From Lysobacter sp. 5GHs7-4 (GTDB lineage: Bacteria > Pseudomonadota > Gammaproteobacteria > Xanthomonadales > Xanthomonadaceae), in the NCBI RefSeq assembly GCF_021284765.1, contig NZ_CP089924.1, positions 3,862,001-3,926,000 of the forward strand: a DNA stretch of 64,000 bases. The letters run 5' to 3'. A program made the translations under genes and the position numbers. Shown here one piece after another: positions 24,786 through 32,968 of this stretch (positions are counted from its first letter, which is position 1; each line of letters opens with the position of its first letter). Below the pieces are notes generated by a model that was not told the origin of the DNA, searched no databases, and saw only the letters and a list, made by a program, of their open reading frames with translations.

Positions 24786-25880
24786 ATGACGTCACGCCAG
24801 GCACCGCACCCGATCAAGCGCCGCGTCCGCGCGGCGTTGAAGTGGCTGCATCTATGGCTGGGCCTGAGCGTGGGCCTGGTGTTCGCGCTGGTCGCGCTGT
24901 CGGGCACGGTGCTGGCGTTCCAGCGCGAGCTGCTGGCGTGGTCGCAGCCGGAGCTGGTCGAGCGCGCGCCGCCGTCGTCCGCGCAGCGCGAGGCCGCGCT
25001 GGCGCGCATCGTCGCCGACTGGCAGCCGCAGGGCATGAGTTCGCTCGATCTGCCGACCGCGCAGCTGCCGGTCTGGCAGGGCTACTTCCCGAACGGCGAA
25101 CGGCGCTACTTCGACGGCGCCAGCGGCGAGCTGCTGCTGGTGCGCAACAAGGGCAACGACTGGGTGCTGTGGCTGCGCGACTGGCACACCCATCTGCTGA
25201 CCGGCAAGGCCGGCGAGCAGGTGCTGGGCGTGGTCGGCCTGATCGCCCTGTTCCTGCTGCTGACCGGTCTGTACCTGTGGTGGCCGCGGCTGGCCGCGCT
25301 GGGCGCGAGCCTGCGCTGGTACCGCGGCCCGCCGACGCGGCGCTGGTTCAGCTGGCACCGCGGCGCCGGCGTACTGTGGCTGCCGCTGACCCTGCTGGCG
25401 GTACTGACCGGCGTGGGCATGGTGTACGACGGCGCCACGCGCAGCAGCCTGCGGTTCGCGTTCGGCGACGGCGCCGATGCGCGCAAGCCGCCGAAACTGG
25501 CCGCGCGCGAGGCGGCGATCGACTGGCCGGCGGTGCTGCGCGCCGCCGACGGCCGCCTGCCCGGCGCGCAGTTGCGCCGCATCGGCCTGCCCAAGGCCGA
25601 CAGCGGCCTGGTCTCGATCCGCATGCGCGCGGCCGGCGAATGGCACCCGGTCGGCCGCAGCGTGGTCTGGCTGGATCCTTACCGCGTCGCCGTGCTGGGC
25701 GTGCACGACGCCACCGCCCAGGACACCGGCGCGCGCGTCAGCGAAGCGCTGTATCCGCTGCACGGCGGCTTCGTCGGCGGCCGCCTCTGGCAATGGTTGG
25801 TGGCCTTCACCGGCCTGGTCCCGGCGTTCCTGCTGGTCACCGGCTTCCTGTTCTGGCGCCGGCGCACCGCGCGCCGCTGA
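24786..25880 (+). CDS. PepSY-associated TM (iron-regulated) membrane protein
   Basis: 364 residues with four transmembrane segments: about 22-42 (LGLSVGLVFALVALSGTVLAF), about 148-170, about 195-215 and about 340-360, and soluble PepSY-like regions between. The HLWLGLSVGLVF and WHRGAGVLWLPL pairs of His-containing helices are typical of this family, related to PiuB and to diheme ferric reductases. In this context, behind a siderophore receptor with a Fur box, it probably serves reduction or release of siderophore iron at the inner membrane. Biochemical function of the family is not settled. Confidence 0.85.
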   Translation: MTSRQAPHPIKRRVRAALKWLHLWLGLSVGLVFALVALSGTVLAFQRELLAWSQPELVERAPPSSAQREAALARIVADWQPQGMSSLDLPTAQLPVWQGYFPNGERRYFDGASGELLLVRNKGNDWVLWLRDWHTHLLTGKAGEQVLGVVGLIALFLLLTGLYLWWPRLAALGASLRWYRGPPTRRWFSWHRGAGVLWLPLTLLAVLTGVGMVYDGATRSSLRFAFGDGADARKPPKLAAREAAIDWPAVLRAADGRLPGAQLRRIGLPKADSGLVSIRMRAAGEWHPVGRSVVWLDPYRVAVLGVHDATAQDTGARVSEALYPLHGGFVGGRLWQWLVAFTGLVPAFLLVTGFLFWRRRTARR

Positions 25881-25972
25881 GCCGCCCTGGGCCGCGGCCT
25901 GCCGATGGACCGGTAACAAAGTCGGGGCTAGTGTGTTGGACTGGGCACCCGCCCTTCCAAGGAGGAAACCCG

Positions 25973-26308
25973 ATGGCCGGCAAGTTCGAGATCAGCAAGC
26001 GCTCCAACGGCGAATTCCAGTTCGTACTCAAGGCCGGCAACGGCCAGGTGATCCTGACCAGCGAAGGCTATGCGGCCAAGGCCTCGTGCACCGCCGGCAT
26101 CGAGTCGGTGCGCAAGAACAGCCAGGACCCCAAGCGCTACGACCGCAAGACCGCCAGCAACGGCAAGCTCTACTTCAACCTCACCGCCACCAACGGCCAG
26201 GTGATCGGCACCAGCCAGATGTACGCCGACGAAAGCGGCCGCGAGAACGGCATCGCCTCGGTGACCTTGAACGCACCGGGCGCGACGGTCGACGACACCA
26301 CCGATTGA
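25973..26308 (+). CDS. YegP-family (DUF1508) protein
   Basis: 111 residues consisting of two tandem DUF1508 repeats: about 3-48 (FEISKRSNGEFQFVLKAGNG, QVILTSEGY) and about 53-99 (YDRKTASNGKLYFNLTATNG, QVIGTSQMY). Each repeat ends in a helix with the GIxSV pattern. Small cytoplasmic family, function unknown. The start is set by AAGGAGG 7 bases upstream; the long frame it sits in extends backwards through the preceding genes but is not coding there. Likely well expressed given its ribosome site. Confidence 0.92.
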   Translation: MAGKFEISKRSNGEFQFVLKAGNGQVILTSEGYAAKASCTAGIESVRKNSQDPKRYDRKTASNGKLYFNLTATNGQVIGTSQMYADESGRENGIASVTLNAPGATVDDTTD

Positions 26309-26352
26309 GCGCCGCGCCGGCGGCCCGTCGCGTGACGGGCGGGCCGCGGCGC
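26309..26352 (+). terminator. GC hairpin after yegP homologue
   Basis: GCGCCGCG (26309-26316) and CGCGGCGC (26345-26352) enclose an inner GCCCGTC/GACGGGC stem. Starts right after the stop; no U-tract. Confidence 0.35.
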
Positions 26353-26381
26353 CCTGCGTTGCCGGCCGCGGAATCCGCGGT

Positions 26382-26390
26382 TGCTACAAT
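26382..26390 (+). promoter_or_regulatory. Extended -10 promoter of dusB, predicted leaderless
   Basis: TGCTACAAT: TGn joined to a near-perfect -10 TACAAT (26385-26390). The ATG of dusB is at 26397, 7 bases after the -10, so transcription should begin at or next to the A of the start codon. Confidence 0.6.
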
Positions 26391-26396
26391 GCGCGC

Positions 26397-27395
26397 ATGC
26401 GCATCGGCCCCCATCAGATCGACCCCCGCGTGGTGCTCGCGCCGATGGCGGGCGTCACCGACAAGCCGTTCCGGGTGCTGTGCAAGCGCCTGGGCGCGGG
26501 TCTGTGCGTGTCGGAGATGACCACCAGCGACGCGCGTTTCTGGACCACCGCCAAGTCGCGCCACCGCATGGACCACAGCGGCGAGCCGGCGCCGATCAGC
26601 GTGCAGATCGCCGGCACGGTGCCCGAGATCATGGCCGAGGCGGCGCGGCACAACGTCGACCACGGCGCCCAGATCGTCGACATCAACATGGGCTGCCCGG
26701 CCAAGAAGGTCTGCAACGCCTGGGCCGGCTCGGCGCTGATGCGCGACGAGGCCCTGGTGGGCCGCATTCTGGAGGCGGTGGTGGCCGCGGTGGACGTGCC
26801 GGTCACGCTCAAGATCCGCACCGGCTGGGACCACGACCAGCGCAACGCCTTGCGCATCGCGCGCATCGCCGAGGCCGCGGGCATCCAGGCCCTGGCCGTG
26901 CACGGGCGCACCCGCGACCAGCAGTACACCGGCCAGGCCGAGTACGACACCATCGCCGCGGTCAAGGCCGAGCTGCGCATCCCGGTGCTGGCCAACGGCG
27001 ACATCGACTCGCCGCACAAGGCCGCCGCGGTGCTGGCGCGCACCGGCTGCGACGCGGTGATGATCGGCCGCGCGGCGCAGGGGCGGCCGTGGATCTTCCG
27101 CGAGATCGCCCATTACCTCGCCCACGGCGAGCTGCTGGCGGAACCGTCGCTGCGCGAAATCCGCGACTGGCTGCTGGGCCATCTCGAACACTTGCACGCG
27201 TTCTACGGCGAGCTCTCGGGCGTGCGCATCGCGCGCAAGCACCTGGGCTGGTACGCCAAGGACCGGCCCGAGAACGCGGCCTTCCGCGCTGTGGTCAACC
27301 GCGCCGAAAGCGCCGACGCGCAGTTGCGCCTGACCCGCGACTACTTCGACGCCCTGATCGCAGGCGTGACGCCGGAACTGCCCGCGGCGGCCTGA
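26397..27395 (+). CDS. dusB: tRNA-dihydrouridine synthase B
   Basis: 332 residues, colinear with E. coli DusB from MRIGPHQIDPRVVLAPMAGV onward. FMN enzyme that reduces uridines in the tRNA D-loop using NADPH. The active-site Cys100 lies in INMGCPAKKV, and the FMN/phosphate region IGRAAQGRPWIF is conserved. In E. coli dusB is followed by fis; here a convergent unrelated gene begins 12 bases after the stop, so that linkage is lost. No ribosome binding site precedes the ATG; the promoter position suggests a leaderless message. Confidence 0.96.
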   Translation: MRIGPHQIDPRVVLAPMAGVTDKPFRVLCKRLGAGLCVSEMTTSDARFWTTAKSRHRMDHSGEPAPISVQIAGTVPEIMAEAARHNVDHGAQIVDINMGCPAKKVCNAWAGSALMRDEALVGRILEAVVAAVDVPVTLKIRTGWDHDQRNALRIARIAEAAGIQALAVHGRTRDQQYTGQAEYDTIAAVKAELRIPVLANGDIDSPHKAAAVLARTGCDAVMIGRAAQGRPWIFREIAHYLAHGELLAEPSLREIRDWLLGHLEHLHAFYGELSGVRIARKHLGWYAKDRPENAAFRAVVNRAESADAQLRLTRDYFDALIAGVTPELPAAA

Positions 27396-27407
27396 GGCTG
27401 CGATGCG

Positions 27408-28460
27408 CTAGGGCGCAGTCGTCGCGCCAGCGGCGTCGCTGTTGCCGGCCGGTGCCGCCGGTTCGTGCCAGATCCGCGTCCACATCGCCGGCAGTCGGTC
27501 GGCCGCCTGCCACGGCCATTGCAGCTGTTGCGCGGGCACCTCGCTCCAACCGCCGTCGCCGCGTTGGGCGACGACGAAGCGGAAGTTGTAATCCGGTTCC
27601 AGCCCCATGCGCAGATCGCTGAGCACCAGCCGGCCGTCGCGCTGCTCGGCCTTCATGAAGCCGTGGTTGAACCACGCCAGCCGTGCGACCGCCGGATACG
27701 CGGCGACCTGGCGATAGGCGTCCAGGTCGGACGGATAGGCGTTGAAACGCATCGGCCCGCGGTCGGCGTACAGCGAACGCTCGCCTTCGACGTAACCGGT
27801 CGGCGTCATCGCCACCACCCGCCACAGCAGGATGTTGAACGGCATCGGCACCGAGAAACGCGGCGCGTCGCCCAGGCCCATCGCCGCCAGCGCCGGCTGC
27901 GCGGCGCTGTCCACGCGCTGCTTGGCCCACAGCGAACCGCCCAGATACAGCGAGCTCAATGCCAGGCCCAGCAGCAGCGCCGGTTGCGCGCTGCGGCGCT
28001 CGCGCGCGAACCAGGCCCAGACGCAGGCGGCCAGCAGCCACACGGTGTAGAGCGGGTCGATGATGAAGATGCTGGACCACATTACCGGCCGCACGCTCAG
28101 CGGCCACAGCAGCTGGGTACCGTAAACGGTGAACGCGTCGAGGATAGGATGGGTGAGCAACGCGGCCTGCATCGCCCAGAACCAGCGCGTGGGCGCCTGC
28201 GCCACGCGACCGCCGCGCGTGCGCAACCAGGCCCACAGCGCCCAGGCTACTAGCGGCAGCACCAGCAGCGAGTGGCTGAGGCTGCGGTGCCAGGTCATGC
28301 GTGCGACCGGATCGTCGGTGAGCAGGTTCACCGGAATCACGTCCAGGTCCGGCAAGGTGCCCAGCGCGGCGCCGGCGAGCAGTGCGGCGCGGCGATGGCC
28401 GGCGGGGGCGATGGCGGCGCTGAGCGCGGCGCCGAGTACGATCTGGGTGAGGGAATCCAT
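27408..28460 (-). CDS. YdjM-type membrane-bound metal-dependent hydrolase
   Basis: 350 residues. N-terminal MDSLTQIVLGAALSAA, then TLPDLDVIP and HRSLSHSLLVLPL (about 58-70) and TPILD-like AALLTHPILDAFTVYGTQLL (about 99-118) provide the conserved Asp and His residues of the family; several membrane segments fill the first 180 residues, and a soluble C-terminal part follows. Named in databases as inner-membrane-associated hydrolase or LexA-induced YdjM family; substrate unknown. Convergent with dusB with only 12 bases between the stops. Confidence 0.82.
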   Translation of the reverse strand: MDSLTQIVLGAALSAAIAPAGHRRAALLAGAALGTLPDLDVIPVNLLTDDPVARMTWHRSLSHSLLVLPLVAWALWAWLRTRGGRVAQAPTRWFWAMQAALLTHPILDAFTVYGTQLLWPLSVRPVMWSSIFIIDPLYTVWLLAACVWAWFARERRSAQPALLLGLALSSLYLGGSLWAKQRVDSAAQPALAAMGLGDAPRFSVPMPFNILLWRVVAMTPTGYVEGERSLYADRGPMRFNAYPSDLDAYRQVAAYPAVARLAWFNHGFMKAEQRDGRLVLSDLRMGLEPDYNFRFVVAQRGDGGWSEVPAQQLQWPWQAADRLPAMWTRIWHEPAAPAGNSDAAGATTAP

Positions 28461-28538
28461 GCGCGCATGCTAGCGCGCGCGGCGCGGCGGTCGAGCGCGC
28501 CGCCGCACCGCGATTCAGCGCTGCGCCAGCCGCGGCGG

Positions 28539-28925
28539 CTAGCGCTGGAACGGCCGGATCAGCCCGACCGGATTGCCTTCCGGATCCTGGATCATCGCGA
28601 AGCTATAACCGTCGGCATCGGCCGGCGCCATGTACTGGCGACCACCGGCCGCCACCGCCGCGGCGATGGTCGCCTGCAGATCGTCCACCAGCAGATAGAA
28701 GTTGTGGCCGGGTTCGAAACCGGGCGTGCGCGCATCGGCCTGGCCGATGCCGCCCAACAGCGGCTGCATGCGCACGGGGAAGTGCACGTAGGCGAATCCG
28801 GCGTCGCCGACCTGGTACTGCCAGCCGAACACACGGCTGTAGAAGGCCTGCATTGCCGCCTGGTCGCGGGCGATGATCTCGAACATCGCCACCGGGTGAC
28901 GGTTGGCCACGCCCGCATCGCTCAT
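28539..28925 (-). CDS. VOC-family (glyoxalase/dioxygenase fold) protein
   Basis: 128 residues forming one vicinal-oxygen-chelate module pair: VAMFEIIARDQAAMQAFYSR at 12-31 is the first beta-alpha unit, and the last third ends with FAMIQDPEGNPVGLIRPF, the usual VOC closing strand carrying a metal-ligand Glu. Possible metal ligands are limited, His11 or His48 and Glu116. The ATG overlaps the stop of the ferritin-like gene by ATGA, so it is the sixth and last gene of the operon. VOC proteins bind small molecules, isomerise or cleave them, or confer self-resistance to a product; which applies here is unknown. Confidence 0.88.
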   Translation of the reverse strand: MSDAGVANRHPVAMFEIIARDQAAMQAFYSRVFGWQYQVGDAGFAYVHFPVRMQPLLGGIGQADARTPGFEPGHNFYLLVDDLQATIAAAVAAGGRQYMAPADADGYSFAMIQDPEGNPVGLIRPFQR

Positions 28926-29962
28926 GGCATGCCTCCCTGGGTCTTCACGTACTCGAAGCTCGGGCCCACGGTCTGGCCGCTGGCCTCGTCGGCCACGGTC
29001 TGCATCATCGCCACCGCCAGCACGCGCAGGTCGTACATCAGGCCGATGGCGCGATCCAGCGTCTCGGGATGGCCGTTGAAGGTCGTGTGCAGCGCGTTGA
29101 GCAGGGCGCTGTAGTTGTAAGCGAACTGCTCGATGCGCGTGCGCGCCTGGCTGCCGACGGCGAAGTCGGCGATCTTGCAGTTGGCGCGCAGCGGCCAGAC
29201 CGCGGACGGGTCGAATTCGATCGGGGTGCCGGCATAGGCGTAGCCGTCGGCGGTGACCACCAGCTCGCGGCCGGCGACGATGGAGCCGAAGGTATAGAAA
29301 TGCGCAGGCTCGCCCGGGGCCTGGAAGGGATCCAGCGCGGTGCCCTCGCCTTCGAGCTTGATGATGTCGATGGCGTGGCAGGCCGAGTCCGGATCGACGA
29401 TGGGGAACAGCTTGTCCGGCGCGAACCAGCGCGGCGCGATCACCTGCGGCGGCGCATCCTTGTGCACGAAGATCGACGGGCCCAACGCGCGGATGCGCTC
29501 CTGGATGGCGTCGTAGAACTGGCCGATGGTGGCGTAGCCCTGCTCGGCCGCGCTGAGCTTGATCGGAATCTCCTGCTCCGGTTCCTCGATGGCCATGAAT
29601 ACGTTCTTGACCAGCGGCATGGAGAACGCCTCGATGCCCACGATCAGGCCGTTGCCGATGTCCATCGGCAGCGGGCCGGGGTAATCGGGCACGAAGCCGC
29701 GCTTGTCGATCTGCGGATGGCCGCCGATGGCGATCAGGATATTGGCGGCGATGCTCATGTGCAGCATCTCCTGCACGATGATGCTGCGGATCAACGCGGC
29801 GATGCGCAGGTTGGTGCCTGGGCGCAGCGACAGCATCGCGGTCAGGTAGGGCGGAATGGTGCTGTGCTCCAGCTCCACCGCACATTGCAGGTAGCGGTGC
29901 AGGTCGATCGGGTCTTCGACCGCATGGATGGCGCTGATGATCTCGGGACGCAGGCGGATCAT
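28922..29962 (-). CDS. Ferritin-like protein matching the C-terminal half of VioB/RebD
   Basis: 346 residues. Residues about 25-85 align by eye with the ferritin-like region of violacein enzyme VioB: LQCAVELEHSTIPPYL against its DLELSVMLQYL, and VQEMLHMSIAANILIAIGG against EEMIHYLVVNNLLMALGE. Candidate metal ligands are Glu30/Glu32 with His33, and Glu65 with His68. A later helix (YNYSALLNALHTTF, then MYDLRVLAVAMMQ) completes the bundle. VioB, RebD and StaD are heme-containing enzymes that couple two aryl-pyruvate imines and are single long chains; here this half is a separate protein, its ATG overlapping the stop of the N-terminal-half gene. Confidence 0.8.
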   Translation of the reverse strand: MIRLRPEIISAIHAVEDPIDLHRYLQCAVELEHSTIPPYLTAMLSLRPGTNLRIAALIRSIIVQEMLHMSIAANILIAIGGHPQIDKRGFVPDYPGPLPMDIGNGLIVGIEAFSMPLVKNVFMAIEEPEQEIPIKLSAAEQGYATIGQFYDAIQERIRALGPSIFVHKDAPPQVIAPRWFAPDKLFPIVDPDSACHAIDIIKLEGEGTALDPFQAPGEPAHFYTFGSIVAGRELVVTADGYAYAGTPIEFDPSAVWPLRANCKIADFAVGSQARTRIEQFAYNYSALLNALHTTFNGHPETLDRAIGLMYDLRVLAVAMMQTVADEASGQTVGPSFEYVKTQGGMP

Positions 29963-31899
29963 GAGGACTCTCCCGGCTCTTGGCCCGCGCGCTCGCGGCG
30001 CGCGAGGTACTGCAGGACGAAGGCGGTCTTGCCGGCGCTTTGCAGCGGCGCCAGTTCGATCTCGGGCGGCTCCGGCGCCGCGGACGAGACGGCCTTGGGC
30101 GCGGGCTCGGCCATCGGCGGATGGCCCAGCAGCGGCAGGCCGTCCGGGCCGGGCGTGTCCAGCCAGCGCAGGATGGTGGCGCGGTCGCCGGCGCTGAGGT
30201 CGCGCGTCACCGGCATGTGGTTGGGATCGTGCAGCGGCAGCGAGAACGCCAGGCGCAGGGCCTTGAGCCGGGTGCACACCGAGTTGTAGCTGCGCAGGTC
30301 GACCACGTAGCGGCTCATGATCGGATACAGGTTGCCGTACTGGGTGAACAGCGGTTGGATGTGCTCGTACCAGGTCGGCTGCGGCGGCGGCTCGCTCTTG
30401 GTGTAGGCCAGCACGCTGATGTAATTCAGCGGATTGGACACGTAGCCGGCCGGTTGCGCGCTGAGCTGGTAGCCGATGCCGTAGAGCTGGCCGGCGATGT
30501 AGCCGCGCGGCCGCCCGGGCCCGTCCGCCGCCGCACTCAGTTCCACGCGCGCGCGGCCGTCGCCGTCGGTGCTGGCGCTGGCGGCGTAGGCGACGCCGTC
30601 GGCGGGCGTGGCGATGTCCGGAATCGCCGCATGCGGACGCGTGGGCGGCGTCATCTTGTCGCCGCCGCCGGAGCCGCCCATGAAGCCCTCGGTGGCGCTG
30701 AGCGCGACCGCGGCGCCGGCCAGGGGCGTGCCGAAGCGGCTGGCGTACAGCTCGATGTCGGCGCGCTCGCCCGCGTCCAGGCGGAACACGAAGTTGTCGG
30801 CGCGCAGGTACTGGCCGTCCAGCGATTCCTGCAGCAACACCTTGTAGCTGCCGTCCGCCTGCGGCGACAGCAGCAGCACGGGACAGCCCGGCAGCAGCGA
30901 CCGCGCCTGCGCATTGCCGCTGAGGTCGTAGCTCTGCACGCCGGCGGTCTGCGCGTACCAGTGCGGCGTCTGATAAGGCACCTCGCCGATCACCGTCACC
31001 GCGGACGCGGGCACGTCGGTCAGCTCCGTGGTCGGATTGGTCGTGGCCACGCCGATCAGCAGCGGCCCCAGGTCCTCGAAGCCGGTGTCGGCGCTCTTGA
31101 TCGGCAGGGTATTGCCCAGGTCCAGCGTCAACGAGGCGCCGTCGAACTTGCCTTGCGCGTCGTAGACGCCGTTGAGCGGCGCCAGCGGCGATTGCTTGGA
31201 GGGCACCGCCACCATCTGCCGGCCCAGCACGAAATGCTTGGGCTCGCCGCGTAGGTAGGGGCCGATGCTGCCGACCACGTGGCCCAGGGTGTAGCGCGGA
31301 ATCGTCGCATCGCGGCCGTAGCCATACACATTGAAGGCGATCGACAGCAAGCCGTCCTGGGTGGCGTCGCGCAACGCACGCAACAGCGGCGAATCCAGCG
31401 CCTCGTCCCAGCCGATCGCCTCCAGCACCGATTGGTAGTTGGCCGCCAGCTTCTGGTCCATGGCCACGCCGCTCTGCTGCCGCTGCCACAGATTGCAGAA
31501 CGGCGCCGGCTTGAACTCGCCGCTCAGCGCCTGCTTGCGCGCCGCGTCCAGCAGCCGCACCTGCATGCCCCAGATCTGCGAGACCATCTGCTGCTGCGGG
31601 TCCAGATCGACCAGCTTGCCCGGCGCGCGCTGGTCGGCGTTCTCCACCAGCATGCCGATCGCCGGATCGTCGGCCGGCGTGCGCAAGGCGCGGCCGTCCA
31701 GGGCGCCACCGGTCACCGCGCAATCGAGGAAGCGGAAAATGCCGGTGCCTTCGGGATTCCAGCTGCCGTTCTGGTTGTACTGCTGGTACTCCGGCACGAA
31801 GGATTCGTTCTGGAAGGTGCGGACGTCGTTGTTGATGGTGGAGACGTCGGCCTGGAACCAACCGCGAAAATGCAGGCGCGGCGCGTCTAGGTAGCTCAT
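29959..31899 (-). CDS. Protein matching the N-terminal part of VioB/RebD
   Basis: 646 residues. It begins MSYLDAPRLHFRGWFQADVS, clearly the same opening as VioB (MSILDFPRIHFRGWARVN), and near the end has PLFTQYGNLYPIMSRYVVD, CTRLKAL, DPNHMPVTRDLSAGDRATIL, matching the VioB stretch VYPFMSD, CETYARLMW and YYMPSTRELS just before its ferritin-like part. So this chain covers the first part of a VioB/RebD-type enzyme and stops where the ferritin-like domain should begin; the next gene supplies that domain. No signal peptide. The middle region (about 60-480) diverges and contains two beta-rich segments. Enzymatic partner oxidase VioA/RebO is not in the window. Confidence 0.78.
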   Translation of the reverse strand: MSYLDAPRLHFRGWFQADVSTINNDVRTFQNESFVPEYQQYNQNGSWNPEGTGIFRFLDCAVTGGALDGRALRTPADDPAIGMLVENADQRAPGKLVDLDPQQQMVSQIWGMQVRLLDAARKQALSGEFKPAPFCNLWQRQQSGVAMDQKLAANYQSVLEAIGWDEALDSPLLRALRDATQDGLLSIAFNVYGYGRDATIPRYTLGHVVGSIGPYLRGEPKHFVLGRQMVAVPSKQSPLAPLNGVYDAQGKFDGASLTLDLGNTLPIKSADTGFEDLGPLLIGVATTNPTTELTDVPASAVTVIGEVPYQTPHWYAQTAGVQSYDLSGNAQARSLLPGCPVLLLSPQADGSYKVLLQESLDGQYLRADNFVFRLDAGERADIELYASRFGTPLAGAAVALSATEGFMGGSGGGDKMTPPTRPHAAIPDIATPADGVAYAASASTDGDGRARVELSAAADGPGRPRGYIAGQLYGIGYQLSAQPAGYVSNPLNYISVLAYTKSEPPPQPTWYEHIQPLFTQYGNLYPIMSRYVVDLRSYNSVCTRLKALRLAFSLPLHDPNHMPVTRDLSAGDRATILRWLDTPGPDGLPLLGHPPMAEPAPKAVSSAAPEPPEIELAPLQSAGKTAFVLQYLARRERAGQEPGESS

Positions 31900-31963
31900 G
31901 GTGGTGCTCCTGGCTATGCGGCCCCGCGCGCGGGGCCGGCTCCTTGCTGGGATCTGGCTACGG

Positions 31964-32968
31964 TTACTTCTGTTTGGCGTCCTGGTCCGGACAATCGCCC
32001 TCGAACAGGCAGCACCACTCCGGTTCGACCGGACACATCTGCGCGACCTGGTCCCAGGTCGTGGCCGGGTCCGGGCGCTGGTCGCGGAAGCTGCTGTAGT
32101 TCTGGCTCACGATCGGCGCGTTGGGCGGATCCAGCGGATAGCCGGAGAAATAGAACGACTGCGGGTGGCGATACACCGGCGCGTTCGCGTCCATCGGATG
32201 GTCGGACGTCGGCTCGCGCCAGAACGCGTAGCCGAACAGGATCTTCTGCGGCCCGACCTCGCGCGCATAGGCCTGGATGCTGCCGTTCAGATGGGTGCTG
32301 CGCTGGGCGTCGTACGGCAGGTGCTTGATGAAATCCAGACGCGGCGGATGGTTCTTGGGCGAGAACTTGCAGCACTGCGGCGTGCCGGCCGGACGGTCGG
32401 CATAGCGCAGGAAATAGGCCTTGTTGCCCAGCGAGACGAAAGCGCAGGTGTAGTTGTTGGCCGAGGGGAAGATCGGCAAACACTGCTTGTCGTAGTACTC
32501 CATCATCGCGCCCTCGCCGTCCTTGTCGGCGGGCACGTAGGTGGAGTCGTAGTAGGTCGCGCCGTAGGAGACCTGATAGTCGGCCGCGGTCAGCCCCGCC
32601 GGCGGCGAGGTGTACGGCGGCGGGTACCGGTCGTAGTTGGCGAACACGCGGTACATGGTCCAGCCGCTGGTCCACCACTTCGGGTACAGCGGATCGCTGG
32701 GCTCGCCCGGCTTGCGCGGGTAGATGCAGCGCGAGGCCGGCACGCAGCCCTCGTCGTTGTGGACGCCGCCGGTGTAGTAGGTGTGGCGCTGCGCCGGCGT
32801 CTGCGATTTCTTCGCCGCGGCATCGATCCTGCGACCGGACGCCGCCGCCGAACCGGCCACCAAGGTCAGCACGACCGCGAACGATGCGGCGGCGATGACG
32901 ATGCGGGCCAAGCCGGTGCCGGTCTTGGTCCTGCTCCTGGACACTGCGCTTGCGGAGATCCTGCTCAT
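31964..32968 (-). CDS. Unrecognised Cys/Tyr/Pro-rich secreted protein
   Basis: 334 residues. Signal peptide about 1-43 (Arg/Lys-rich start, hydrophobic IVIAAASFAVVLTLVAGSAA). The mature part is rich in Tyr, Pro, Trp and Cys, with CVPASRC, a CLP near 162, TPQCCKFSP, and a C-terminal MCPVEPEWCCLFEGDC cluster, so several disulfides or a metal site are likely outside the cytoplasm. I do not recognise a family. Its start overlaps the stop of the VTT protein by ATGA and has AAGGAGGAG upstream, while 64 bases separate it from the VioB-N-like gene, so it is an integral member of the operon. Confidence 0.8.
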   Translation of the reverse strand: MSRISASAVSRSRTKTGTGLARIVIAAASFAVVLTLVAGSAAASGRRIDAAAKKSQTPAQRHTYYTGGVHNDEGCVPASRCIYPRKPGEPSDPLYPKWWTSGWTMYRVFANYDRYPPPYTSPPAGLTAADYQVSYGATYYDSTYVPADKDGEGAMMEYYDKQCLPIFPSANNYTCAFVSLGNKAYFLRYADRPAGTPQCCKFSPKNHPPRLDFIKHLPYDAQRSTHLNGSIQAYAREVGPQKILFGYAFWREPTSDHPMDANAPVYRHPQSFYFSGYPLDPPNAPIVSQNYSSFRDQRPDPATTWDQVAQMCPVEPEWCCLFEGDCPDQDAKQK

